From: Bacteroidales bacterium
GTDB lineage: Bacteria; Bacteroidota; Bacteroidia; Bacteroidales; WCHB1-69
Direction of reading: 5' to 3'
Assembly: GCA_017394765.1 (NCBI GenBank)
Contig: JAFPXF010000058.1
Span: 1 to 64,000, forward strand
Length of the DNA: 64,000 nt
In this document: positions 15,474 to 25,018 of the stretch, piece after piece
Position numbering within the stretch: position 1 is the first letter of the stretch
How the letters are laid out: each line of letters begins with the position of its first letter
The notes under the pieces: model-generated
Seen by the model: the letters and a program-made list of their open reading frames with translations, nothing else
Database searches by the model: none
Told to the model about the DNA's origin: nothing
Program-made: the position numbers and the translations under genes

Positions 15474-18304
15474 GATTTCAACTCTTTGGATAGGAATTTA
15501 GCCGTGTAGCCGGCCTTCTGCTTGACGATTTGTTCAGGAGTGCCCGTGGCTATGACCTCACCGCCGGCGCGACCGCCTTCAGGACCCATGTCGATAATCC
15601 AGTCGGCCATTTTGATGACATCCATGTTGTGCTCGATGACAATCACGGTGTTGCCACGGTCCACAAGGCGGTTAAGCACATCGAGAAGGATGGCAATGTC
15701 ATGGAAATGCAAACCTGTGGTCGGCTCGTCAAGAATATAAACCGTCTTTCCTGTCTCCTTTCGGGAGAGCTCGGTGGCGAGTTTGACGCGCTGCGCCTCA
15801 CCGCCCGAAAGTGTGGTGGAGGACTGTCCGAGCCGCAGGTATCCGAGGCCGACCTCCGCCATGGTGCGAAGCGGCCCCACAATATTGGGCACATTCTCGA
15901 AGAACTCGATGGCATGTTCAATGTCCATCTCCAACACATCGTTGATAGACTTGCCCTTGTATCGGACTTCGAGAGTCTGGTCGTTGTAGCGCTTGCCGCC
16001 GCATTTCTCGCAAGTCACATAGACATCGGGGAGGAAGTTCATCTCGATGGTCTGCACTCCCGCACCCTTGCACTCCTCGCAACGACCGCCGGAGACATTG
16101 AATGAGAAGCGTCCGGGCTTGTAACCGCGGATCTTGGATTCGGGCAACTCGGAGAAGAGCTTGCGAATGTCATCGAACACGCCCACGTATGTCACGGGAT
16201 TGGAGCGCGGCGTGCGCCCGATGGGTTGCTGGTTGATTTCAATGACCTTGTCGATATATTCAAGCCCCACTATTTCGCTGTACGGCTGGGGTTTCTTCTC
16301 AGAATGATAGACATACTGGTTAAGGATAGGGAACAGCGTGTCATTGATGAGCGTTGATTTTCCACTGCCGGAAACGCCCGTGATGCAAATCATGGTGCCT
16401 AACGGGAAATCGACAGTCACCTCCTTGAGGTTGTTGCCGGTGGCACCGATGAGCGTGAGTGTCTCGCCCGTGCCAGTGCGACGTTTTTTGGGCACGGCAA
16501 TTTTCTTGCGCCCCGTAAGATAATCAGCGGTGAGGGAGTCGGCCTTGAGGACCTGGTCGTATGTGCCGGCAGCCATGATCTTTCCACCGTTTTCGCCCGC
16601 CTCGGGGCCGATATCCACGATAAAGTCGGCAGCTTGCATCATGTCGCGGTCGTGTTCAACCACGATGACACTGTTGCCGAGGTCGCGCAGCTCCTTGAGA
16701 GAGCGGATGAGCATCTGGTTGTCGCGTTGGTGCAGACCGATGCTCGGCTCATCGAGAATGTACATCACGTTGACGAGCTGTGAGCTGATCTGTGTGGCTA
16801 ATCGTATGCGCTGGGCCTCGCCGCCGGAGAGCGACGCGGCGGAACGGTCGAGCGACAGATATTGGATGCCGACATTGCAGAGGAACTGCAGACGGAAGGA
16901 AATTTCCCGCAGAATCTCGGTGGCGATCCGGTTTTGAGCAGCGGTGAGATGCCTGGGCAATTCATGAATCCACACGGCCAACTCGGAGATGTCCATGTGG
17001 GAAAGTTCGGCGATGTTCTTGTCGTGAAGCCGGAAGTGAAGCGACTCCTTCTTCAGCCGAGTGCCGCCACAATGGGGGCAGGGCACGGTATTGATAAACT
17101 GATTGACCCATTTGCGCATGGAGGCCGGCATGGTGTCAGCGTTGAGATTCTGTATGTAGCTGATGACACCCTCGAAGCTCTTTTTCAGCGGAGCAAGGCC
17201 GGAATATTCGCGTTGCACATACAACAGCTCCGGAGAGCCGTAGAGCACCATGTTGAGGTTCTGCTCCGACAAGTCCTTGATAGGATCCGAGAGCGAGAAA
17301 TGATACTTGGCGGCCAGCGCGTCCAACTCTCGGAACAGCAGTGTGTTCTTATACTCGCCGATAGCCACGATACCACCCTTCTTAATGGATTTCGAGGGGT
17401 CGGGGATGATCTTATCCAAGTCGATTTCGGAGACCACACCGAGACCGTTACAGTGCTCGCAAGCCCCGTATGGAGAATTGAACGAGAAGGTATTGGGTTC
17501 CGGCTCAGGATAGGAAAGTCCCGTGGAGGGGCACATCAGGAACTTGCTGTAGTTCTTGACCTCGTCCTTGTCATTGTCCACAACCATGATGGCACCCTTG
17601 CCGTATTTCATGGCGATGTGGACACTGTTGGCGAGACGCACCTTGGAAAATTCGGTCACATTGAGCGTGTCTATGGCCAGCTCTATATCGTGGATCTTGT
17701 AACGATCGACCTGCATGTTGAGCAGGAGCTTGCGCATCACACCATCCACACGCACACGGGTGAATCCCTGCTTACGGATATTTTCGAACAACTCCTTATA
17801 ATGACCCTTTCGGCGTTTCACCACGGGCGCGAGAATGGAGATATAGCATCCGTCGTAACGCTGGAGGATAAGGTCGATAAGCTCCTTTTCGGTGTAGTGG
17901 ACCATCTTCTCGCCGGTGTTGTAAGAGTAGGCATCGGCCACGCGGGCGTAGAGCAGTCGCAAGAAATCATAGACTTCTGTGATGGTGCCCACTGTGGAGC
18001 GGGGGTTCTTGTTGACTGTCTTTTGCTCAATGGAGATGACAGGGTTGAGGCCGGTGATGCGGTCCACATCGGGGTGCTCGAGGTTGCCGATGAAGTGGCG
18101 CGCGTAGGCGGAGAAGGTGTCCATGTAACGGCGCTGTCCCTCCGCGTAAATGGTGTCGAAAGCCAAGGAAGACTTGCCGCTGCCGCTCAGTCCGGTGACA
18201 ACCACAAGCTGATGCTGGGGTATGGTGAGAGAAACATCCTTAAGGTTATTCTCCCGCGCCCCGGTCACAACCAACGCATCTTCAGCGAAAACATTGTCTT
18301 CCAT
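15470..18304 (-). CDS. uvrA: Excinuclease ABC subunit A
   Basis: A 944-residue UvrA, the damage-recognition ATPase of nucleotide excision repair. Two ABC modules are complete: Walker A GLSGSGKSS near the N-terminus and GVSGSGKST in the second half, each with an LSGGEAQR signature. The zinc motifs CEHCNGLG, CPHCGG, CEECKGAG and CEKCGGKRY are visible. The length is normal for Bacteroidetes. It has a matching promoter 39 bases upstream and leads an operon with speB. Confidence 0.97.
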   Translation of the reverse strand: MEDNVFAEDALVVTGARENNLKDVSLTIPQHQLVVVTGLSGSGKSSLAFDTIYAEGQRRYMDTFSAYARHFIGNLEHPDVDRITGLNPVISIEQKTVNKNPRSTVGTITEVYDFLRLLYARVADAYSYNTGEKMVHYTEKELIDLILQRYDGCYISILAPVVKRRKGHYKELFENIRKQGFTRVRVDGVMRKLLLNMQVDRYKIHDIELAIDTLNVTEFSKVRLANSVHIAMKYGKGAIMVVDNDKDEVKNYSKFLMCPSTGLSYPEPEPNTFSFNSPYGACEHCNGLGVVSEIDLDKIIPDPSKSIKKGGIVAIGEYKNTLLFRELDALAAKYHFSLSDPIKDLSEQNLNMVLYGSPELLYVQREYSGLAPLKKSFEGVISYIQNLNADTMPASMRKWVNQFINTVPCPHCGGTRLKKESLHFRLHDKNIAELSHMDISELAVWIHELPRHLTAAQNRIATEILREISFRLQFLCNVGIQYLSLDRSAASLSGGEAQRIRLATQISSQLVNVMYILDEPSIGLHQRDNQMLIRSLKELRDLGNSVIVVEHDRDMMQAADFIVDIGPEAGENGGKIMAAGTYDQVLKADSLTADYLTGRKKIAVPKKRRTGTGETLTLIGATGNNLKEVTVDFPLGTMICITGVSGSGKSTLINDTLFPILNQYVYHSEKKPQPYSEIVGLEYIDKVIEINQQPIGRTPRSNPVTYVGVFDDIRKLFSELPESKIRGYKPGRFSFNVSGGRCEECKGAGVQTIEMNFLPDVYVTCEKCGGKRYNDQTLEVRYKGKSINDVLEMDIEHAIEFFENVPNIVGPLRTMAEVGLGYLRLGQSSTTLSGGEAQRVKLATELSRKETGKTVYILDEPTTGLHFHDIAILLDVLNRLVDRGNTVIVIEHNMDVIKMADWIIDMGPEGGRAGGEVIATGTPEQIVKQKAGYTAKFLSKELKS

Positions 18305-18342
18305 ATAGTTAACAATTTTTAACCTCTTCTACAAAAGAGGCG

Positions 18343-18351
18343 GCAAAGGTA
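18343..18351 (-). promoter_or_regulatory. Promoter -7 box for uvrA
   Basis: Minus strand TACCTTTGC, matching TAnnTTTGC, 39 bases upstream of the ATG at 18304. Confidence 0.55.
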
Positions 18352-18387
18352 CGAAAATTTTGTCAGTTTCTACTGTATGCCGACCCT

Positions 18388-18951
18388 TTACTCTCCCAAT
18401 TTGCAGGTCAGCAAGGGCTTGTACTCCGGACCGTCCTTGTGCAGAAAACTCTGGTACAATGTCAGCTCATGGACAGGGACGGGTTGTGAGAAGCCGGGGG
18501 TTGCGGCCTCCACATGTTTCCAAAAGCGGGATTTGTCAACGACGCCTTTCACGCGCCCCAGTGTGACGTGTGGCACGAAATTGCCGTAGTTGGGTTCCAC
18601 GCCGAGTGCGATCAGGCGCGGTTCCAACCGGTCGAAAAGCTGGCGGAAAGGCTGGAACTCCTGAAAGCCGAACCAGAGCACCTCCGGCTTGTAATGGCTC
18701 CCAAAAGCACCCAACTTGTTTAGTTCCAGCGAAAACGGCACGCTCTCGGCACAAGTCTGCCGCAAACCCTCACAAATGGCGCCCACACGGTCGGGCGGCG
18801 TGGCCCCGATGAAACGCAACGTGAGATGACGGATTCCATCCTGCACCCACACAATATCATCGTGGCGCAACTCATGCCTGAGCTGCGCCACGATAGCATT
18901 ATAACGGTCGTTGAAAACGACGGGGGTGGCAATGAACAATCGTTTCATCAC
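18388..18951 (-). CDS. thpR: RNA 2',3'-cyclic phosphodiesterase
   Basis: A 187-residue 2H-phosphoesterase of the LigT/ThpR type that opens 2',3'-cyclic phosphates on RNA ends. The two catalytic HxTx motifs are HLTL (in IRHLTLRFIG) and HVTL (in FVPHVTLGRV), at the expected spacing. The start overlaps the stop of the S9 peptidase gene by four bases, so the two are co-translated though unrelated in function. Fold and motifs are firm; the natural RNA substrate is unknown. Confidence 0.9.
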   Translation of the reverse strand: MMKRLFIATPVVFNDRYNAIVAQLRHELRHDDIVWVQDGIRHLTLRFIGATPPDRVGAICEGLRQTCAESVPFSLELNKLGAFGSHYKPEVLWFGFQEFQPFRQLFDRLEPRLIALGVEPNYGNFVPHVTLGRVKGVVDKSRFWKHVEAATPGFSQPVPVHELTLYQSFLHKDGPEYKPLLTCKLGE

Positions 18952-21083
18952 TCGCCCTTCAGATTTTGGTTATGGAAACGGAGCAGTTTGTGCCAAAGGT
19001 GCACACGCTCCGGTCCTACCACGTTGTGGTCGTACGCCGTGTAGGGGAAATATTCGATCTCAATGCCGTCGGTCACGGCCTGGCGCATCAGCTCCAATGT
19101 GTGCTGCCACACCACCGTATGGTCCTGGCAGCCGTGCATCACCAGCAACGGGCATTTCACATTCTTGATCTTGGGGATGAGGTTGGCGTGAGCATAGCCT
19201 TCGGGGTTCTCCTGGGGCGTGTCCATGTAACGCTCTCCGTACATCACCTCATACCATTCCCAGTTGACCACGGGGCCGCCGCACGAGGCCGCACGGAACT
19301 CGTCGGGATGCTCCGTGATGAGCGACAATGTCATGAAGCCGCCGTAGCTCCAGCCATCCAGGCCGATGCGATCGGCATCCACGTATGGAAGCTTTTTCAG
19401 GTACTCAACACCACACATCTGGTCTTCCACCTCCTTGACGCCCAAGTTACGGTGAATGCACTTCTCAAATTCGGCACCGCGGTTCTGCGTGCCACGGTTG
19501 TCGAGCGTGAAGACCACATAGCCCTGCTGCGCCATGTATTCAAGAAAAACACCGCCGGAGACAAAACTGTTGGTAACCAACTGTGAATGAGGACCACCGT
19601 AAACGTAAATCAGACAGGGATACTGTTTGTTCATGTCCATATTGGGCGGCGTGATCAGGCGGCACCAAAGCGAATCGCCCACGCGGTTGCGGATGGGGAA
19701 TATGGAGGTGGTGCCCATCGCACAATCCTTGTAGGGGTTCTTGGAGGTGAGGATGGTCTTGGTGGTCTTGCCCTGACTGCTCACGACCGAGATAATCCGC
19801 GGGGTGGTCACGTTGGTGAAATAATCCATGAAGTAGGTGCATTTTTCGTTAAAAACGGGATAGTGTGTGCCGTCAGCATCCGCCAAACGGGTGATTTTCC
19901 CGTCTTTCAGGGAAACCTTGCAAACATACTGGTTAACAGGTTTCTCCTGCGGTGCCATGGTGAAAAAGACGAACTGCTCTTTCTCATCCACACCGAAATA
20001 ATCGACCACGTCGAATTTGCCCTCAGTGACCTTGCGGACGAGGTTGCCCTCTCCGTCGTAAAGGTAGAGGTGACGCCAGCCGTCGCGCTCGCTGAACCAA
20101 AGGAAGCGGCCGCTCTTGAGGAAGATGATATGGTCAACAGGCTCCACATAACGGTTGTCGTGTTCCTCGAACAACACCTTGCTCTTTTCACCACTTTTCA
20201 GATCATAGCGAATGAGCTTGGCATGGTTTTGGGCGCGGTTGAGATGGGCTATGTAGATATATTGCTCATCAGGAGAGAACGTCACATTGGTCAGGAACTC
20301 CCCGTCCTCCTTGTTGGTCTTGATATAGTGGTAAACAGGCTTGCCAGCCTTGGCAGACTGTGCCACGTCGAAGATGCCGAGGGTGACCACATGGGAGGTG
20401 CGGCCCGCCATCGGATACTTGATGTTCTCCACCGTGGCGATGGGCGTGCCGGTATTCACCAAGGGATAGTCCTCCACCATGCTTTCGTCCATGCGATAGA
20501 AGGCGATGAAGTTGCCCTTCGGGGAGAGGTACTGGCCCTCTTCTATACCCCACTCGCTGCGGTGCACCGACTCGCCGAAAACAATGTTGCGGCCCGTGTC
20601 GGGACAAAGAAAGATGGGTTTGTAATCGTTGAGTTTTGTCTGCACGAAGACCCCCTCATCGTTTTTGATGACAAAGAGGCGGTTTTTCAACGATTGGTCG
20701 ATGACATTGTCCCAATCAACCTTGTCAAGGGTTTCCGTGGTGGTTTTCCCTTTCACCGATGTGAGGATGGTGTGAGTGCGGGGCACATAGATCGTGTTGG
20801 CGTCGAGCCAACCAAAACTGCGGAGGTTCTTAACATCTTGTGCGGCAAGTGCATCGGAAGAGAGCCAGGTTGTTTCCTTGCCGTTGGCCGCGTTAACCAG
20901 CTTGATATTGAAATCGTCATCAATATAGGCATAGGTGTCGGCACCCGGGCACCAGCTCAGGCCCGACACGCGGTCAACCCGGTACTTGCCTTCAAAATAG
21001 GCGTTCAAGTCGATGGTCTTGTTTTGCGCCCAAAGCGGGGCAGAGCAAACCATCAGCAGGAGTGCAATAAAAAGTTTTCTCAT
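18948..21083 (-). CDS. S9 dipeptidyl peptidase IV-type serine protease
   Basis: A 711-residue exported peptidase. It has a signal peptide (1-19), an N-terminal beta-propeller of the DPPIV_N type, and a C-terminal alpha/beta-hydrolase domain. The nucleophile is Ser579 in GWSYGG, followed by a probable Asp in HGCQDHTV and His in AYDHNV. Such enzymes cut X-Pro (or X-Ala) dipeptides from peptides in the periplasm, fitting a protein-degrading lifestyle alongside the C10, M16, M3 and M48 peptidases here. It begins 12 bases after the ferritin gene and overlaps thpR, so the three probably form one transcript. Confidence 0.92.
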   Translation of the reverse strand: MRKLFIALLLMVCSAPLWAQNKTIDLNAYFEGKYRVDRVSGLSWCPGADTYAYIDDDFNIKLVNAANGKETTWLSSDALAAQDVKNLRSFGWLDANTIYVPRTHTILTSVKGKTTTETLDKVDWDNVIDQSLKNRLFVIKNDEGVFVQTKLNDYKPIFLCPDTGRNIVFGESVHRSEWGIEEGQYLSPKGNFIAFYRMDESMVEDYPLVNTGTPIATVENIKYPMAGRTSHVVTLGIFDVAQSAKAGKPVYHYIKTNKEDGEFLTNVTFSPDEQYIYIAHLNRAQNHAKLIRYDLKSGEKSKVLFEEHDNRYVEPVDHIIFLKSGRFLWFSERDGWRHLYLYDGEGNLVRKVTEGKFDVVDYFGVDEKEQFVFFTMAPQEKPVNQYVCKVSLKDGKITRLADADGTHYPVFNEKCTYFMDYFTNVTTPRIISVVSSQGKTTKTILTSKNPYKDCAMGTTSIFPIRNRVGDSLWCRLITPPNMDMNKQYPCLIYVYGGPHSQLVTNSFVSGGVFLEYMAQQGYVVFTLDNRGTQNRGAEFEKCIHRNLGVKEVEDQMCGVEYLKKLPYVDADRIGLDGWSYGGFMTLSLITEHPDEFRAASCGGPVVNWEWYEVMYGERYMDTPQENPEGYAHANLIPKIKNVKCPLLVMHGCQDHTVVWQHTLELMRQAVTDGIEIEYFPYTAYDHNVVGPERVHLWHKLLRFHNQNLKGE

Positions 21084-21095
21084 GTCTTTTCGCTT

Positions 21096-21617
21096 TTATT
21101 CCTCCTTGGAAAGCGGAGATGCCTGAGTATAGGTGCGGGCTGCAAGCTCCTTGTCGAACATATAGAGGCCGTAGCCGTTGTCCTTGATCATCTTGAGGCT
21201 GTCAATCATGCCGCGGGCGTTCTCCTCTTCCTCAACCTGCTCGTCAATGAACCACTTGAGCATGCTTTGGGTGGCAAAATCCTTCTCCTTGGTGGCAAGG
21301 GCGAAGAGGTCGTTGATGAGAGCGGTCACCTTTTGCTCGTGTTTGAGGGTCTCCTCCACCATATCGAGGGGGTTCTTCCACTCCGTGGGCACAGCGTCAA
21401 TGGCCTTCAGGACAACGCGGCCGCCACGAGCGACAATATAGTTGTAGAAAATCTTGGCATGATCCTGTTCTTCCTTGAACTGGATTTCATACCAGTTGGC
21501 CATGCCCGAATATCCGAGTTCGTGGCAGTAGGAAGCCATGGAGAGATAGAGGTAAGCCGACCACATTTCGGCATTGATTTGGTTGTTGATTGCTTCTTCG
21601 ATTTTTTTACTAAGCAT
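21096..21617 (-). CDS. ftnA: Non-haem ferritin
   Basis: A 173-residue iron-storage ferritin. The ATG at 21617 is chosen because MLSKKIEEAINNQINAE is the canonical ferritin start; the frame extends 15 codons upstream without similarity. The ferroxidase ligands lie in helix A (QINAEMWSAYLY) and in the FKEEQDHAK motif of helix B, with further Glu/Gln in the third and fourth helices (EQVEEEENAR). Twenty-four subunits form a cytosolic shell that oxidises and stores iron. It is probably the first gene of the ferritin, S9 peptidase, thpR run. Confidence 0.95.
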   Translation of the reverse strand: MLSKKIEEAINNQINAEMWSAYLYLSMASYCHELGYSGMANWYEIQFKEEQDHAKIFYNYIVARGGRVVLKAIDAVPTEWKNPLDMVEETLKHEQKVTALINDLFALATKEKDFATQSMLKWFIDEQVEEEENARGMIDSLKMIKDNGYGLYMFDKELAARTYTQASPLSKEE

Positions 21618-21639
21618 AATGATGTGTTGTTTAAATTGT

Positions 21640-22302
21640 TTATGAATAATATTTTTGGGCATTTATAGCGACGCGATTCATCGCGCCAATTGAGTCACAG
21701 AAAATTTCAGGGAAAAAACTTCGTCGCATCCAGGCTGAAACAGGAAAACTGATGGCGATGGCGAGCAGACAGCCCACAAGGATGTCAGTCGGGTAATGCA
21801 CGCCGAAATAGGGACGTGTATAGCAAACAGTTATCACATACAACGTCAACAGGAACGCCAAGGGCCATTTTCTCCGGAGGAAGGGTTTGAGCAACAGGAA
21901 GGAGGTGAGGGCGAGCGTAGTACTGTTGGCGGCATGGGAAGATGGAAATCCGTAGTTTCCACCATAGTAGTAGCCACCGCCGGGCTTCCGGAAAATGCGC
22001 AACTGCCCGACAAGGTCGGGATCATGGGTGGGACGCAGGCGATGAAGAAGAGGCTTGAGAATGCCGGAAGAGATGATGTCGGCGCAGGCCACGGCAAGGA
22101 ACACGACCAACACGGCACGCCAGGCATGGCGACCGTAGAAATGAAACATCAGAGCGATAAGCAGCAGAAAGAGAGGCGTCCAAGCGTATGTGTGCGTGAT
22201 GGACCACATGACACTGTCCAGCCAGGGGGCATTATGCCCATTGACAAACAGCAACATTTTGCGGTCCACGGATTCTATGACATCGGAGAAAAAAAAGTCC
22301 AT
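21640..22302 (-). CDS. PAP2-family membrane phosphatase
   Basis: A 220-residue integral membrane phosphatase with about five to six helices. The three PAP2 motifs are present: KPLLHRLRP, the PSSHAAN motif (for PSGH) and CYTRPYFGVHYPTDILVG. Relatives act on phosphatidic acid, undecaprenyl pyrophosphate or lipid A phosphate, with the active site on the periplasmic side; the substrate here cannot be chosen. It has its own promoter and sits just past the terminator of the neighbouring outer-membrane protein gene. Confidence 0.9.
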   Translation of the reverse strand: MDFFFSDVIESVDRKMLLFVNGHNAPWLDSVMWSITHTYAWTPLFLLLIALMFHFYGRHAWRAVLVVFLAVACADIISSGILKPLLHRLRPTHDPDLVGQLRIFRKPGGGYYYGGNYGFPSSHAANSTTLALTSFLLLKPFLRRKWPLAFLLTLYVITVCYTRPYFGVHYPTDILVGCLLAIAISFPVSAWMRRSFFPEIFCDSIGAMNRVAINAQKYYS

Positions 22303-22319
22303 CCTTCAGTTTCAAGTCG

Positions 22320-22328
22320 GCAAAAGTA
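22320..22328 (-). promoter_or_regulatory. Promoter -7 box for the PAP2 gene
   Basis: Minus strand TACTTTTGC, 18 bases upstream of the ATG at 22302. Confidence 0.6.
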
Positions 22329-22353
22329 CAAAAAAAGCCCAACAGTATGCACA

Positions 22354-22388
22354 AAAAAACGTCACGACGATCTGCCGTGACGTTTTTT
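22354..22388 (-). terminator. Intrinsic terminator after the outer-membrane protein gene
   Basis: A 13-base perfect stem (AAAAAACGTCACG paired with CGTGACGTTTTTT) around a 9-base loop. Flanking A and T runs let it work in both directions. It lies 17 bases past the stop of the 22405-22896 gene. Confidence 0.85.
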
Positions 22389-22404
22389 ATAGAGTGACAA
22401 TCTC

Positions 22405-22896
22405 TTAGAATCTGTAGCGAAGGCCAACGGCAACGCCGTAGAAGTTGTTATAAAACGGATACTCATGACCTCTGAAAAAGCCCAGCACGTTAAACATAGG
22501 ACGCCAGTCTAAGCTGAGGTTCAATGGGATGCCGAATTGGTATTCAACACCAATCTGGGCTCCGACGGCCACGGTTACAGGGAGATAATCATAATCTTTC
22601 CAGTAACGACCATAATTGAAGCCCACACCGACACCGGGTCCCACATACCAGTTCCAGTTGCTGGCACCGATAGCCCAAACCCAGTCAAACATGGCGGTCA
22701 CACCTGCGTAAGCCCAGTTGTTCCAGACATTGGTAACACCAGCGGTAAGGTCAACCATCATGTTGTCTTGTGCGAAAGAGTGCTGATAAGAGAATTCAAG
22801 GTTGCCACCCAAACGGGCGCCAATGGCACGAGGTTGAGCCACAACGGCAGTGACCATCGCGAAGATAATCATTAAGGAGAAAAATACTTTTTTCAT
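22405..22896 (-). CDS. Small outer-membrane beta-barrel protein
   Basis: A 163-residue protein with a signal peptide (cleavage after AVVA near residue 20). Alternating hydrophobic/aromatic strands follow, ending in a C-terminal YRF, the usual beta-barrel end signature for outer-membrane insertion. It resembles the small OmpA-like/porin-family barrels of eight strands; no enzymatic motif is visible. It lies 41 bases downstream of atpF, where atpH would normally be found, and is followed by a strong terminator. Confidence 0.75.
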   Translation of the reverse strand: MKKVFFSLMIIFAMVTAVVAQPRAIGARLGGNLEFSYQHSFAQDNMMVDLTAGVTNVWNNWAYAGVTAMFDWVWAIGASNWNWYVGPGVGVGFNYGRYWKDYDYLPVTVAVGAQIGVEYQFGIPLNLSLDWRPMFNVLGFFRGHEYPFYNNFYGVAVGLRYRF

Positions 22897-22937
22897 CTTG
22901 AAATTATTTAATTAGTAATAGGTTAATTGTACCAATT

Positions 22938-23432
22938 TCAGTTCAAATGATTTTCGTCAACCCACTTGGCAATGAGTTTTTCTTGTTTGGCCTTGTCGGA
23001 GAGTTCCTGTGTCATGACCTTCTCGGCAATGTCGATGGAGAGATTGGCGATTTCGTTCTTGACATCGGTCATGGCCTTCATCTTCTCGTAGTGAATAGCT
23101 TTTTTGGCCTCTTCAATGATGGCCTGAGCCTCGCTGTCGGCCTTGGCCTTGGCATTGTCCTGTATCTCAATGCTGATCTTGCGGGCTTCGGCGAGAATCT
23201 CGTCGCGGTCGGCCTTGGCTTGCGCGAGCATCTCCGCATGACGGAGGTGGAGATTTTCCATCTCTGCATGCACCTTGGCGGCTTCGTCCAGTTGATCCTG
23301 GATTTTTTTGTTACGGCTGGCGATGCCGTTGGTGATGACAGGCCAGGCGAACTTCGCCAAAATAAACAACAGGATGCCAAAACCGATGAGCATCCAGAAA
23401 ATTAGTCCAAATGAGGGTTTTATAAGTTCCAT
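22938..23432 (-). CDS. atpF: ATP synthase F0 subunit b
   Basis: A 164-residue subunit b: one N-terminal transmembrane helix (FWMLIGFGILLFILAKFAW) followed by a long, charged, Ala-rich coiled coil. Subunit b is the peripheral stalk joining F0 to F1 in the proton-driven ATP synthase. It is the last gene of an atpB-atpE-atpF group; atpH, atpA, atpG, atpD and atpC do not follow. A terminator-like hairpin lies between atpE and this gene and may lower its expression relative to subunit c. Confidence 0.95.
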   Translation of the reverse strand: MELIKPSFGLIFWMLIGFGILLFILAKFAWPVITNGIASRNKKIQDQLDEAAKVHAEMENLHLRHAEMLAQAKADRDEILAEARKISIEIQDNAKAKADSEAQAIIEEAKKAIHYEKMKAMTDVKNEIANLSIDIAEKVMTQELSDKAKQEKLIAKWVDENHLN

Positions 23433-23458
23433 ATATGATAATTTTCTAATTCAAATTC

Positions 23459-23503
23459 AAAAAAAGGCAAGACATCCCCGCCAACCGCGAAGATGTCTTT
23501 GCC
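23459..23503 (-). terminator. Terminator-like hairpin between atpE and atpF
   Basis: On the minus strand the arm GGCAAAGACATC pairs with GATGTCTTGCC (one bulge, 15-base loop) and is followed directly by seven T residues. It starts nine bases after the atpE stop codon. Partial termination here would give more subunit c than subunit b message. Confidence 0.65.
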
Positions 23504-23511
23504 GGTTGTCA

Positions 23512-23802
<291 letters not shown>

Positions 23803-24915
23803 TTATTTTGCAATTTCGGGAGCCTCCTCATGACCGCAAGCCATGCCAATATAGATGGCGCTGAGCAGGGTGAAGACGAAGGCCTGGATGAAAGCCACCA
23901 ACAGTTCAAGGCAGCCCATGAAGATGTAAAAGAGTATGGAAACAAGCGAAACACCGTAGCCCAGGGCCGGGGCCATCTGTCCGAAGATGAAAATCAAGGA
24001 GATGAATCCCAAGATGATGATGTGACCGGCAGTGATGTTGGCGAACAGTCGCACCATAAGCACGAAGGGCTTGGTAAAGATGCCGATGGTCTCCACGAGG
24101 GGCATGATAGGCAGGGGGAACTTGAGCCACCAAGGCACACCCGGTGTGTTGAAGATATCCTTCCAATACTCCTTGTCGCCGGAAAATTGGGTGACAAAGA
24201 ACGTGATGAGGGCCAGGACACCGGTCACAGCAATATTGCCAGTGAGGTTCGCACCACCCGGAAAGATGGGGATGATACCCATCAGATTATTGAGCAGGAT
24301 GAAGAAAAAGAGCGTAAGCATATACGGTGTGTATTTGGGAGCACGGGAACCCAACGAAGGGTTGATGACCTCGTCTTGCAGGAAAATCACAACCGGCTCT
24401 ACAAGACCTTGCAGTCCGCGCGGGGCTTCGTCGGGGTGGCGTTTGTACTGTTTGGCCACCGACAGGAATATCCAAGCAATCAAGATGAGCGAGATGAAGA
24501 GGGCGCACACGTTTTTGGTAATGGAGATGTTGAACTTGCAAACATGATCCACGGCGTATTCCTCCCCTTCTTCAAGATGGCCGGTATAGTCGCCCTGCAG
24601 CTTGACGATGCTGCCTTTGTTGTCACCCCACCCCATGGCATAGCCCTTGTAGGCGGCCTCTCCATGGTGCAATTTGGCGGAACTGAACACCTGCAGGCCA
24701 TTGTCAATAAGGATGATGGGCAGCGGGATGGTCACGCTTTTGTCACCATCGCCGCAGATGTGCCAGCCATAGCTGTCTGTAACATGTTCAATGATGAAAG
24801 GGCCGGCATCGAACTCACCCTCCTCCTCGGCGGCGCATGCCAAGCGGGGTGAAAACAGCAAAGCGAACGCAATTACAAGAGTTGCAACTATAAAGCCAAA
24901 TTTATTATATTTCAT
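23803..24915 (-). CDS. atpB: ATP synthase F0 subunit a
   Basis: A 370-residue subunit a. The first 130 residues are an extension with a signal-like start (ALLFSPRLACA) and an outside domain, a form seen in other Bacteroidetes. The conserved core follows with five to six helices and the essential Arg in MVRLFANITAGH, which exchanges protons with the c-ring Glu. It is the first gene of the F0 group and is divergent from the chromate transporter genes. Confidence 0.95.
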   Translation of the reverse strand: MKYNKFGFIVATLVIAFALLFSPRLACAAEEEGEFDAGPFIIEHVTDSYGWHICGDGDKSVTIPLPIILIDNGLQVFSSAKLHHGEAAYKGYAMGWGDNKGSIVKLQGDYTGHLEEGEEYAVDHVCKFNISITKNVCALFISLILIAWIFLSVAKQYKRHPDEAPRGLQGLVEPVVIFLQDEVINPSLGSRAPKYTPYMLTLFFFILLNNLMGIIPIFPGGANLTGNIAVTGVLALITFFVTQFSGDKEYWKDIFNTPGVPWWLKFPLPIMPLVETIGIFTKPFVLMVRLFANITAGHIIILGFISLIFIFGQMAPALGYGVSLVSILFYIFMGCLELLVAFIQAFVFTLLSAIYIGMACGHEEAPEIAK

Positions 24916-24992
24916 ACAATATCAATTTGTTATGATTTCAAAAAGGAGACTTCTCCATAATTTTGAAAAGCGGCGCAATATACAATTTTTTC

Positions 24993-25001
24993 TATTTTTG
25001 C
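24993..25001 (+). promoter_or_regulatory. Promoter -7 box for the chromate transporter genes
   Basis: Plus strand TATTTTTGC, 18 bases before the GTG start at 25019. Confidence 0.55.
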
Positions 25002-25018
25002 AGGCTAAAAAAAATGAC

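Noticed and set aside
16862..18322. 486-codon open frame on the plus strand
   Set aside because: Antisense to uvrA; no recognisable motif.
19587..21668. 693-codon open frame on the plus strand
   Set aside because: Antisense to the S9 peptidase and ferritin genes; it crosses both and their gap, which a real gene would not be expected to do.
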